A stretch of DNA of 64,000 nucleotides from Telmatactis stephensoni (lineage: Eukaryota; Cnidaria; Anthozoa; Actiniaria; Isophelliidae). Location of the stretch: positions 62,001-126,000 of the forward strand of contig JALIZF010001353.1 in the NCBI GenBank assembly GCA_029948255.1. Direction: 5' to 3'. The stretch's first letter is position 1; the number at the start of each line of letters is the position of its first letter. Both the position numbers and the translations under genes were made by a program. The notes under the pieces were generated by a model. That model had not been told where the DNA came from and ran no database searches. It saw only the letters and a list, made by a program, of their open reading frames with translations. Shown piece by piece: positions 12,238 through 22,301 of this stretch.

Positions 12238-12305
12238 CTCTATAGTGTAGTAGAGCACGCTTGGTCACGGCCAAGAGGTCTGGGTGCAACTCCCAGTGGG
12301 GTATA
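12238..12305 (+). repeat. tRNA-like sequence
   Basis: A D-arm-like TAGTGTAGTAGAGCA, an anticodon-arm-like CTTGGTCACGGCCAAG and a T-arm-like CTGGGTGCAACTCCCAG follow in tRNA order and spacing. No good acceptor stem is visible and the T loop is atypical, so a tRNA pseudogene or SINE head is more likely than a working tRNA. Confidence 0.4.
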
Positions 12306-12539
12306 TGGAGTTAAAGCAAATCCTACAGAACCAACATTAAATGGATTGCAATTATACGAGAGTTTATAACAGTTTTACATTAAAGTACAATTCATTTTTA
12401 TGGATTTTGACACAAATATGGATTTTCAGACCAATATTTATAACATACTACTTTTCCACTTTAAAATTGATCATTTTCAAGGGCAATAGCGTTACATTTC
12501 GGACACTTTAAAGCCCTTTTTGACCCCTTTTCCTTTAAA

Positions 12540-15402
12540 ACGATTTTGGGTCATTTTTCACCATTTGATTTGAATGGGCTATAACTTTTGCGTTTTGTTT
12601 ATTTTTGGCCATTTTTCACAATTTTGCATGGGCTATAGCCTTTACGTTTTGTCGATTTCTGGTCATTTTTCACCTTTTTGCATGGGCTGTACCCTTTGCA
12701 TTTTGTCGATTTTTGTGAATTTTCACCTTTTTGCATGGGCTATAGCCTTTGCGTTTTGTTGATTTTGGGACATTTTTCACCATTTTCAATGGGCTATAGC
12801 CTTTGCAATACTACGATTTTTGGCAATTTTTCACCATTTTTAATGGGCTATAGCCTTTGCGTTTTGTTGATTTTCGGCCATTTTTTACCATTTTACATGG
12901 GCTATAGCCTGTGCATTTTTTCGACTTTTGGCCATTTTTCACCATTTTCAAGGGGCTATACCCTTTACGTTTTTCTCGATTTCTGGCCATTTTTCACCAT
13001 TTTGCTTTGGTTTTTGTTGATTTTTGGCCATTTTCCACCTTTTTGAATGGAGTATACACCTTTGCATTTTGTCGATGTGCGGCCATATTTCACCATTTTC
13101 AATGGACTATAGCCTTTGCGTTTTATTGAGTTTTGGCCATTTTCCACATTTTTGCATGGGCTCTACCCTTTGCATTTTGTCGATGTTGGGCCATTTTTTA
13201 CCATTTTATGGCAATTTTTCACCATTTTCAATGGGCTATATATAGCCTTTGCGTTTTGTTGATTTTCGGCCATTTTTTACCATTTTACATGGGCTATAGC
13301 CTTTGGTTTTTGTTGATTTTTGGCCATATTTCACCATTTTCAATGGGCTATAGCCTGTGCATTTTTTCGATTTTTGGACATTTTTTACCATATTCAATGG
13401 GCTATAGCCTGTGCATTTTTTCGATTTTGGGGCATTTTTCACCATTTTCAATGGGCTATAGCCTTTGCATTTTGTCGATTTTTGTGAATTTTCACCATTT
13501 TACATGGGCTATAGCCTTTGGTTTTTGTTGATTTTTGGCCATTTTCCACCTTTTTGCATGGGCTATGCCCTTTACGTTTTGTCGATTTCTGGCCATTTTT
13601 CACCATTTTGCATGGGCTATAGCCTTTGGTTTTTGTTGATTTTTGGCAATTTTCCACCTTTTTGCATGGACTATACTCTTTGCATTTTGTCGATGTGCGG
13701 CCATAGTTCACCATTTTCAATGCATGGGCTATAGCCTGTGCATTTTTTCGATTTTGGGGCATTTTTTACTATTCAATGGCCTATAGCCTTTGCGTTTTGT
13801 CGATTTCTCGCCATTTTCCACCTTTTTGCATGGACTATACCCTTTGAATTTTTTTCGATTTTGGGCCATTTTTCACCATTTTGCATGGGCTATAGCCTTT
13901 GCATTTTGTCGATGATGGCCATTTTTCACCATTTTCAATGGGCTATATAGCCTTTGCGTTTTGCCGATTGTTGTGAATTTTCACCATATTGCATGGGCTA
14001 TAGCCTTTGCGTTTTATTGAGTTTCTGCCATTTTCTACATTTTTGCATGGGCTCTACCTTTTGCATTTTGTCAATGTTGGGCCATTTTTTACCATTTTCC
14101 ATGGGCTATAGCCTTTGCATTTCTTCGATTTGTGGCAATTTTTCACCATTTTCAATGGGCTATAGCCTTTACGTTTTATGGATTTCTCGCCATTTTTCAC
14201 CATTTTGCATGGGCTATAGCCGTTGGTGTTTGTTAATTTTTGGCCATTTTCCACCTTTTTGCATGGGCTATACCCTTTGCATTTTGTCGATGTGCGGCCA
14301 TTTTTTGGGGGGCCATTTTTCACCATATTCAATAATGGGCTATAGCCCTTGCGTTTTGTTGATTTTTGGCCATTTTTCACCATTTTGCATGGGCTATAAC
14401 CTTTGCGTTTTTTTTATTTAAAGCCATTTTCCATTCTTTTTTTTTTTTTTTTTTTGTTTCATTGGCTATACCCTTTGCATTTTGTCGATGTGTGGCCATT
14501 TTTCACCATTTTCAAGAGCCTTTGCATTTTGTCGATTTTTGTGAATTTTCACCATTTTACATGGGCTCTGGCCTTTACATTTTGTCGATTTTTATGAATT
14601 TTCACCATTTTACATGGGCTATAGCCTTTGCTTTTTGTTGATTTTTGGCCATTTCCTACCTTTTTGCATGGACTATGCCCTATGCATTTTGTCGATGTTG
14701 GGCCATTTTTCACCATTTTGCATGGGCTATAGCCTTTGCATTTTTTCGATTTCTGGCTATTTTTCACCATTTCGCATGGGCTATACTCTTTGCATTTTGT
14801 CGAGTTTTGTCAATTCTCACCATTTTGAATTGGCTATAACCTTTGCGTTTTTTTTAATTAAAGCCATTTTCCATTCATTTTTTTTTTGCATTGACTATAC
14901 CCTTTGCATTTTGTCGATGTGCGGCCATTTTTCACCATTTTCAATGGGCTATAGCCTTTGCTTTTTGTTGCTTTTTGTCCATTTTTAACCATTTTACATG
15001 GGCTCTAGCCTTTACATTTTTTTTATTTTGAGCCATTTTTCACCATATTCAATGGACTATAGCCCTTGCGTTTTGTTGATTTTTGGCCCTTTTTCACCAT
15101 TTTATTTGCATTGGTTATAGCCTTTGCATTTTGTCGATTTTGTTGAATTTATCAACAAAATCAGCCTTTGCGTTTGGTTGATTTTTGGCCATTTTGCCAC
15201 GTTTTTGCATGGGCTATACCTTTTGCATTTTGTCGATGTTTGGCCATTTTTCATCATTTTCAATGGGCTATAGCCTTTGCATTTTGGCTATTTTTGTTAA
15301 TTTTCACCATTTTGCATGGGCTATACCCTTTGAATTTTTTCGATGTTGGGCCATTTTTCACCATTAATTCAATGGGCTATAGCCTTTGCGTTTTGCCGAT
15401 TT
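12540..15402 (+). repeat. 54-bp tandem satellite, about 50 copies
   Basis: Units such as GGGCTATAGCCTTTGCATTT followed by TGTCGATTTTTGG and CCATTTTTCACC repeat with a period near 54 bp (18 codons). Many plus-strand frames therefore read MGYSLCILSIFGHFSPF-like repeats, and minus-strand frames are also open. Variants with insertions (poly-T near 14430, a short CATATTC variant) break the register. There is no sign of a gene. Confidence 0.88.
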
Positions 15403-15475
15403 AGATTCCCCAATTAGTGCGCAGACGCTAGAAGACTGGGACACTTAAATAAACGGTTATTTATTTTATTTTTTT
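15403..15475 (+). repeat. dispersed repeat R1, copy 2 (partial)
   Basis: Matches the 3' half of 2569-2745 and begins abruptly where the 54-bp satellite stops. It forms an inverted pair with 16046-16170. Confidence 0.6.
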
Positions 15476-15624
15476 AATTAGCTCACTCAATTGTGACGTG
15501 TAAAGCTATATAAAGGCTCATTCGGCGCCTGATGCAAAAAAGACAAGAAGACATGTTTTATCTTTGTAAACAATGTCAGCATCCGAAGGACACGTGGTTC
15601 TCCCAAATCGAGAGTAAAGACTAC

Positions 15625-15875
15625 TCCATCTTTTGGTCCAGGGGGACCTCGTTGACCGCGTCTTTCCCTGGACTTCCTTTTGATCCTGGTGGTCCTGCAA
15701 ACAACCAAATAGCGATGATGATAATAATGATAATGGTCCCGCCGAGTAGAAATATCAATAATGATTATAACGTGAATATATTGAAAACACACTGGTACAT
15801 GATGAGGAAAACGAGACAATACGTAGTTACCTTGAGGTCCTGGTTTACCATTCTGACTATTTTGACCATCTCTTC
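15625..15875 (-). pseudogene. collagen-like exon remnant
   Basis: Two minus-strand segments have collagen Gly-X-Y character. The first, 15831-15875, is exactly 45 bp between an AG acceptor and a GTAACT donor. It encodes GRDGQNSQNGKPGPQ, with one Gly of the register changed to Ser. The second starts at 15694 after TTGCAG and completes the split glycine codon in phase (GPPGSKGSPGKD). A single-base frameshift then follows, after which GQRGPPGPKDG appears in another frame. Split-codon splicing and the 45-bp exon are typical of collagen genes. The frameshift and isolation make it a decayed fragment. It lies between inverted copies of repeat R1. Confidence 0.6.
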
Positions 15876-15910
15876 CTGTAAAGTAAAATAGGCAAAAAGA
15901 AAAAGGAAAT

Positions 15911-16036
15911 GAGTGAATGGATGAATGGATGAATGGATGAATGGATGAATGGATGAATGGATGAATGGATGAATGGATGAATGGATGAATGGATGAATGG
16001 ATGAATGGATGAATGGATGAATGGATGAATGGATGA
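15911..16036 (+). repeat. (ATGAATGG)n microsatellite
   Basis: About fifteen perfect 8-bp units. Confidence 0.95.
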
Positions 16037-16045
16037 ATAATTGTA

Positions 16046-16170
16046 TATTTAAGTGTCCAAGTCTTCTACCACTTGCGCACTAATTGGGGGACACTGTATA
16101 TGTACTCACACACACTATACCTCTACATTGAATATTTTGCAAATAATCACTCGACTCGCATGTTGATTTT
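16046..16170 (-). repeat. dispersed repeat R1, copy 3
   Basis: Reverse complement of most of 2569-2745, including the ACATGCGAGTCGAGTGA end. With 15403-15475 it brackets the collagen-like remnant and the 8-bp microsatellite. Confidence 0.6.
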
Positions 16171-16970
16171 TGCTGAGGGAGGTAAAACCGGAGAACCCTG
16201 AGAAAAAAATATTAAAGGATACTGAAGCGATATTTGCATACTTATAAATAGCTGCTTTTATTTATTGCTTTAACGATGTCTGTTTCTAACAGAAAGTGAA
16301 GTGCTGCGAGCGATCTAAAAATGTTTACAAACGGGCGCGAGCTACAACGACAACACAAGTTTTAGAAATGTACAAGTACATTTTATTCAAATATATTGCT
16401 TTTTCAAACAATCACAGTGTTAGCAATGATTATAAAACTAACTGATTAAAATTTGTTTAGGAAAGGATGTCAATCGCTCACTGGCAACTAAAAGAGTGCT
16501 TAATAAATATCTGACACATAATTTGCCTTGTAATGTATAGAGAATGCATAAATATATGTGGATTTAACTGAAAAGCAAAATTTCCATTCACCAGAAATGT
16601 TAGCGATATCATCAGTGTATCATGTGACTTTCTGATTTTACCTCTTTGAGAACATTGGAATACAACTTTATATCGTCTTGCTTCGATCGAGCACACAACG
16701 GCGATGAAAAACTCATAAAAGAACATTGTCTTTCCTGAAAAATATCACTAAACAGTTCGTGTCCTTGTTCAGTGAATACTTCGACGAACACAAAGCAGTG
16801 GATCCAGTGGATTTCAGGGTACCGGGTATGATAAATCAGAATAACAATGACAACTTAGCTAGAAAACAAAGACTCCAATTTGATTTTCACGTGGTCGTCA
16901 GCGCAGTTGTCGTCTTGACATTTTTAAGTGATTCACTGCTGACCATAAATTCCGATCATTCTAAGCATAT
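16171..16970. other. non-coding stretch
   Basis: No gene or clear repeat recognised. Confidence 0.35.
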
Positions 16971-16971
16971 T

Positions 16972-17262
16972 TTGATGACGTCACAAATCATCGTTCACTC
17001 TACATGCCAAAATAGGCCATTTTCGCGATGGCGTCATTTTACTACAACTACCAGAATGCTCTACGAATTTTCTTTCCTATTCAGATTTTTATCCCCTTTT
17101 GAGAATAGCAAAACAATTGGCACTAATTATTTTACAAAACAAACTCGATTCACATATGATCCAGGCGCTCCAGCTGGGACTCGAACCCGGACCACAGCGG
17201 TGAAAGGCCAGCCCTCTAACTGCTCGCGATCGGCCAACCAAGCCACCCACCATCATCTAATC
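16972..17262 (-). mobile_element. tRNA-headed SINE-like element
   Basis: On the minus strand a tRNA-like head (about 17258-17165) has an A-box-like TGGCTTGGTTGG and a B-box GGGTTCGAGTCCC. A body follows that also occurs, without the head, at 55930-56110 (shared ATTTTGTAAAATAATTA, AAATTCGT and AAATGACGCC segments). This fits a tRNA-derived SINE. Confidence 0.6.
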
Positions 17263-17799
17263 AAAAGCACCCTATGGCCTGTTAATTTATAGAGGAAAAT
17301 TGCAGCAAACAATTTACAAAACAGCAAACAGTTTACAAACAGGGAACCCAAAAGAAAAGGTCTTAAGCCATTGAAACTCGCTGAAAATATGACATTAATT
17401 GCTTAGACTAGTGATTGTTTAACACTTTTTATTAGAAACAAAAATATTATATTTACAACTGAATGGGTAGAGGGTTGGCATTGCTTAGTGATATTTCAAT
17501 GAATGTTAAAAGTGAGTCTTTTCACAGAAAAAAATTACTGCTGTCGCAAATTCATGACATATTCATTGATAAACACAGGGGGGTCCTGACCCCCGCGACC
17601 CTCCCCCTGGATCCGCCCTTGGATCCATACCATAAACGTATTTCAAGTCCAACATCACTTTGAGGGTCTTTGAAATGTGATTCGGGGAGTAGTCATCCCG
17701 GGTAGGAAAGGCTCATGCAAACGGAAACCCATCCCCTGACGTACTCAGCCCGAGACAAAATCGTCCATGTAAACGCTCACCATAATATCAATATCTATA
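17263..17799. other. non-coding stretch
   Basis: No gene supported. Contains a CCCCCGCGACCCTCCCC-type GC-rich segment near 17580-17620 inside otherwise AT-rich sequence. Confidence 0.35.
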
Positions 17800-18443
17800 T
17801 GAGGCCTGTTATTTTAAAAGAAGTCTTCCTTGTTAAGACCCTTTTGATGGTCATCGTTTTGAAAATCTGCTTAGTAACGAGCTTCGATAAGCCTCCTTTT
17901 GTGCTAACATGCCTCACGTCATGTCAAAAGACTAAAGCTTGCGCTCAGTGGCCAAGACGGCTGCTAAAAAACGCTTTTCTGGACTGGTCTTATGTGAGAA
18001 TGTAGTGTAGGCGCGCTTAATTTTACCTCCTAATTGGCGAAAGTTCAGTATTTTGCTTGTTGCAATGCACAATGTCGGCGGTGTCTCATGCACCTGGCTG
18101 GAGTTCGGCCGGGCTTCTACTGTGAATGAAATAAAGAAAACCTTGTCACAATTGTCGGTCTGAACTTTTTTTCAATCAATAAAGCCATAAAATCCTGGCT
18201 ACAATCTCCTTTTTTGCTTGCATTGCCTTGGCAATCGATGTAGTGTGTGCGCGCGTCATGCCTGGAATAGGGGTTTGATCTGATGCTCAACGAAACAAGG
18301 TTTTCTTGGCTGCACTTATATGACGTGAGGCCTGTTATTTTAAAAGCCGTCTTCCTTGTTAAGACCCTTTTGATGGTCATCGTTTTTGAAAATCTGCTTA
18401 GTAACGAGCTTCGATAAGCCTCCTTTTGTGCTAACATGCCTCA
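17800..18443. mobile_element. miniature LTR-retrotransposon-like element (TRIM-like)
   Basis: Two direct repeats of 117-118 bp (17800-17916 and 18326-18443), about 95% alike by eye, flank an internal segment of about 410 bp. Each repeat begins TGAGGC and ends GCCTCA, the TG...CA inverted ends typical of long terminal repeats. TATA sits directly outside both ends, a possible 4-bp target duplication. No coding capacity and no primer-binding site that I could confirm. Confidence 0.6.
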
Positions 18444-19173
18444 TATATTACCTCTTTCCCTTGTTTTTGCCTTCATTCTCTATTTCTTTAGGGTTAATTT
18501 TTTTATTTTTTTCATTTAGCTTTTCCTTCCTAAGAAGGCAGGTCACCACAACAGTTTTCGCCAACTACTAATAATAATAACTTTATTTATGTGTCAATTA
18601 AACTCTAGTTTGCAAAAAATGTAAACTAATTGAGGACACCTATCTACATCGTAATAAAAAATATATATATAAATATAAATTCACCCTCCCTTCCCTTCCT
18701 TCATATGCAATTTAAAACTAATAAAACTATACTATAAGATAATATACAATTATCTAAAAGGAGAGGGGATGCCCAATCCCTAGAGCCGCAACGCAGGCTA
18801 CGGCTTTTACAAGAAAAAGTGTAATTAAAATGAGACAATTTTCATTATGGGACGTTTGAGCGTCGATGACGCCATCTCACTGTACAGTCAAAACCCATAC
18901 GCGTGAACCCCTGATTTTCTGACAGGTTAACATTGTTTTATATAAATGTGCCAGTGGTTCTCATATATTAGGTGCTTAATTGCTCATACACAGTTTCTTT
19001 TATGCGGGTTTTTCTGTATTACATTTCACTTGGGAATCAGTTCCGTTCCATTCAGTCCAGTCTACTTTTCAGTGTTCTTAGTTCTTTGGTATAGTTTACT
19101 ATAAATGTATAGGTCACAATTGGCTGACTAATCAGTTCGATAACAGTCAACAAGAAGCATTTGTATAAAATCT
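18444..19173. other. non-coding stretch
   Basis: AT-rich. Contains an AATAATAATAACTTTATTTA stretch near 18570 and TA repeats near 18660, the kind of tail often left by retroelements. No gene seen. Confidence 0.35.
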
Positions 19174-19707
19174 TCATTCAGAAAGTGAATTTGGAAATGC
19201 TTGTAAAACAGTCTGATGTGGTTCCTTTATCATGTTTTTGTTTTCAATCTCTCTTTTCAACGCTCTTAGTTCTTTGGTATAGGGTCTGGAGTTACGTTTT
19301 TGTTTGTGCCTTTGATAGTACTGGTACTCGATGTTCTTCACACATGCTTTAACCTGATCTTCAGAAAAGCTTTTTTGAGTGAAGGAAAGATTGGTTTTCA
19401 CACAGTCGGTCAGTGAAGAAGACACTTTTTCTCTTATGTCGTTATTGATGTAAGTATCGCCTGGCTCGAAAATACAACTTCCTGACACATCAACAGGTCG
19501 GGATTGAACAGGCCTTGTTCTGTCATAGAGTTGCAGAGCTTGTCTTTCTTCCTGGTCACTTATGTTTACTGCACTTCTAATGGCTTCAGGGTCTTCAAGA
19601 TCCTCTTCATCAGAGTCTTTAAACTTCTTTCTCTCTGGTGGCCCACTTTCATATCTTGCTGACCGCGACTTTTTTCCAAATTCGTCAAAACTTGCATGGT
19701 TTTCTGC
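19174..19707 (-). pseudogene. C-terminal extension of NERD-helicase gene, out of frame
   Basis: A protein-like frame of 177 residues, rich in charged residues, with a basic PPERKKFK segment (possible nuclear localisation signal), an acidic DSDEEDLEDPE stretch and a C-terminal helical, lysine-rich part. It lies directly downstream of the helicase frame but in a different frame, and the same frame is also open upstream (19902-19711) apart from one TAA at 19708-19710. I found no splice pair that joins it in phase. Likeliest, it was once the tail of the helicase protein and is now cut off by a frameshift and a stop. An overlooked intron or a sequencing error could restore it. Confidence 0.5.
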
Positions 19708-19805
19708 TTAATTGTGTGTGGTCATGATACCCTTCATGGTCAACTTAGACGAATTCATCCTAGGGGTTTTTCGATCAAGAGTTTGTCTCTCGTCTTCCAT
19801 TTGAA

Positions 19806-22270
19806 CTAATGAAGGTTGTACTTTCTCTTCCAAGGAAGATTCCCTGATTGTATGGCAAGACATCCTTCCCTTGTGGACACTATAATCAAGTAGCAAAAGC
19901 AACGTGACATAGCTACGTAAAGTAGTTCACGTGCTCTACTAAGGCCTTCGTAGTAGTCAGGATCGAAAACAATAACTACTTTGGACTCGAGGCCTTTGAA
20001 TCGTCGAATACTTTCGACTGCGATGCAATCGTTTTTGGAATTCAATCGATCCTCTGCACTTTCGATCTTTCGCCGATAGGCTTCATTGTAGAGAAAAAGT
20101 TCATTAATCAACAGATTTCTAATGTTAACGTCTCTTGTTAAAACAACGATGTCTTTTTTCGCTACTTTCTCTGTTAGTAAAAAATCAAGGTGCTTGGACA
20201 CGATCTCTACGCCGTTAGAGTTATCTTCGCAAAGTGTGTCATCAAACATCACGTTTATGCCAACTTCTGTGTGTCCCAACTTGATGTGCTCCCTAAACAA
20301 CCCGTAGAAATACTTTTTAGAGCGGAGAAAGATCTTCTCGGTGTTCCTCAGCACTTTTTTCAGTCTGAAAGCTTTTCTCAGGAGAACACGGAGATGATTC
20401 ATCTGTCCATTAAAGTGCACATCCTGGTTGCTGTCGAACATCACCCAAAAATAGTACTGAATATCATCTTCTCGGGTTGGATCTTCGTCTATGAAAAACT
20501 TTTCGAGAACTTGTGGCCAACTCAGACCGGGAAAATCTTGACCTTCGTCAATAAAAATGTGATGAAACTTTTCTTTGTCTTTGGGACTTTCAGATTGGTA
20601 TTTCCTTTCCACTGTTTCTCGTACAGCATCAATTGACAAATTTTCTGAACCTAACAACTCATTCAAAAAACTGCCATACGTCTTTATTGTACACATTTCA
20701 GGAGACAATGTTCGCTTGTAGTTTTGTTCGAACCAGTCACCTATTTCATTTTTAAGATGAACAGATAAAGGTCTGTTGAAGCATAAAACAAGCACCTTCT
20801 CATGGTTGCGGTGCAAGTTAGCCATGATGCTTGAGATAACCTCCTTTACTTTCTGGATTAGAAGGACCGTCTTGCCGCTACCTGCTGGTCCGGTAATACA
20901 TTGCTTTGGACAGGAATTCATCATAAGTTCTAGCTGTCTTGGAGTATAAATCATAGTGATTCTTTCGTGCGTCTTTTCTATTCGTGTGCTTAAATTGGGT
21001 GCGACACAGTTTAGAGGCACAAGCCTTTAAGGAAAAAAAAAAAGGTTAATTCATTTTACTTAGAAGAGCGGGGATTGGTTGCCCAATTCTGCCGAAGAGA
21101 GAAGAGAGAATAGAGGCTCGTGTTTAAGCTTTCGAAGGTGCGCCCTCTACCCCCTCTATCCATCAGTGCTCCTTTTTACGGGCATTTAAAGCTAATTAAA
21201 GCTACACGGAAAGGAAAGAAGCTGAAACAAGGATGTGAAGTCACTGGGAATCGAACTCGGGACCTTTCGCACTTAAGGCCACGCACTAACCAACTGTGCC
21301 ATCCTTGCTCCTCGAAGGAACAAAATACAAAGAAAGAAAGAAAAAAAGAAAAATATAAAATGAGGCGTTGAAACGGTACGAGATCGGATGGAATGAGATG
21401 GAATGAGCTTTTTGAAGCAGTTTGACTGGTAAATCCCTGAAAGGGAACTAATCAATTAGCGTGAAGTGAACTTACATAACTTTAATCTTAAGGACGTTCG
21501 CGGGCATTGTTCACGCGCACTTTTACTGCGCAGGCTAGCGCGAGCTACCAAAGTGAATCCAAGATGACGGCCTTAATTTTTTTTCGATAATTCCTTTTTT
21601 TTTTTTTTTTTTTGAAGTAGAAACTGTTCAAGTTTGTAAGACAAATTAAAATAATGGAAATTCAACTTTTAAAAAAAAAATATTTGGGTTGAAAAAGCCC
21701 CAAAAAATAGAAAGAAAAAGACCAAAAAGATTCCACCGAACCCAGTCTCCACTCGGTATTCAAGACGGCGTTGGACTTGGCTCATCACGTTCACCTTTCA
21801 AAATGAACGGTGATCCCCATTTTTTATTCTCTCATCTTGAAGAGCTACTAAATATCAACATCCTGATAGTTTTTGAGAAAATCGAAATTTATTTATATAA
21901 TAATTGGCATATTACGCGCGCTCTGATTGGTCGAACAACCATGTGTGATTAGAGTACACACACACATAGATGGCGTCATCGAATCTTACGCGCGCTCTGA
22001 TTGGTTGGAATGTTTCGATAAATATTATATAAAACAGATAGATTCCATTTTTCCGTGCGTCTGTACTCTAATCGATGCACAGAAGACGTCAAAATGTGGT
22101 GAGAACAACAGTCACGCCACTCGACTTCGTCTCGTGCGTCTCGTGGCGTATTTTTTTTGTTCTCACCACATTTCTTTAAATTATAATTTACATTTCTTTT
22201 TAAATATGTATATATATATAAGTAGTTTTTGTAAACGCATCGAGATTTTTAGATGCGTACCAAGCAAATA

Positions 22271-22301
<31 letters not shown>

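Noticed and set aside
12540..15402. CRISPR-like array
   Set aside because: Units are contiguous tandem repeats without unique spacers, in a eukaryotic setting.
12574..15404. Many hydrophobic frames of the MGYSLC type
   Set aside because: Direct product of the 54-bp satellite with openness on both strands.
16726..17292. 188-codon plus-strand frame
   Set aside because: Crosses the SINE-like element antisense; the part spanning the tRNA-like head (APAGTRTRTTAVKG) is typical of a tRNA promoter region read through.
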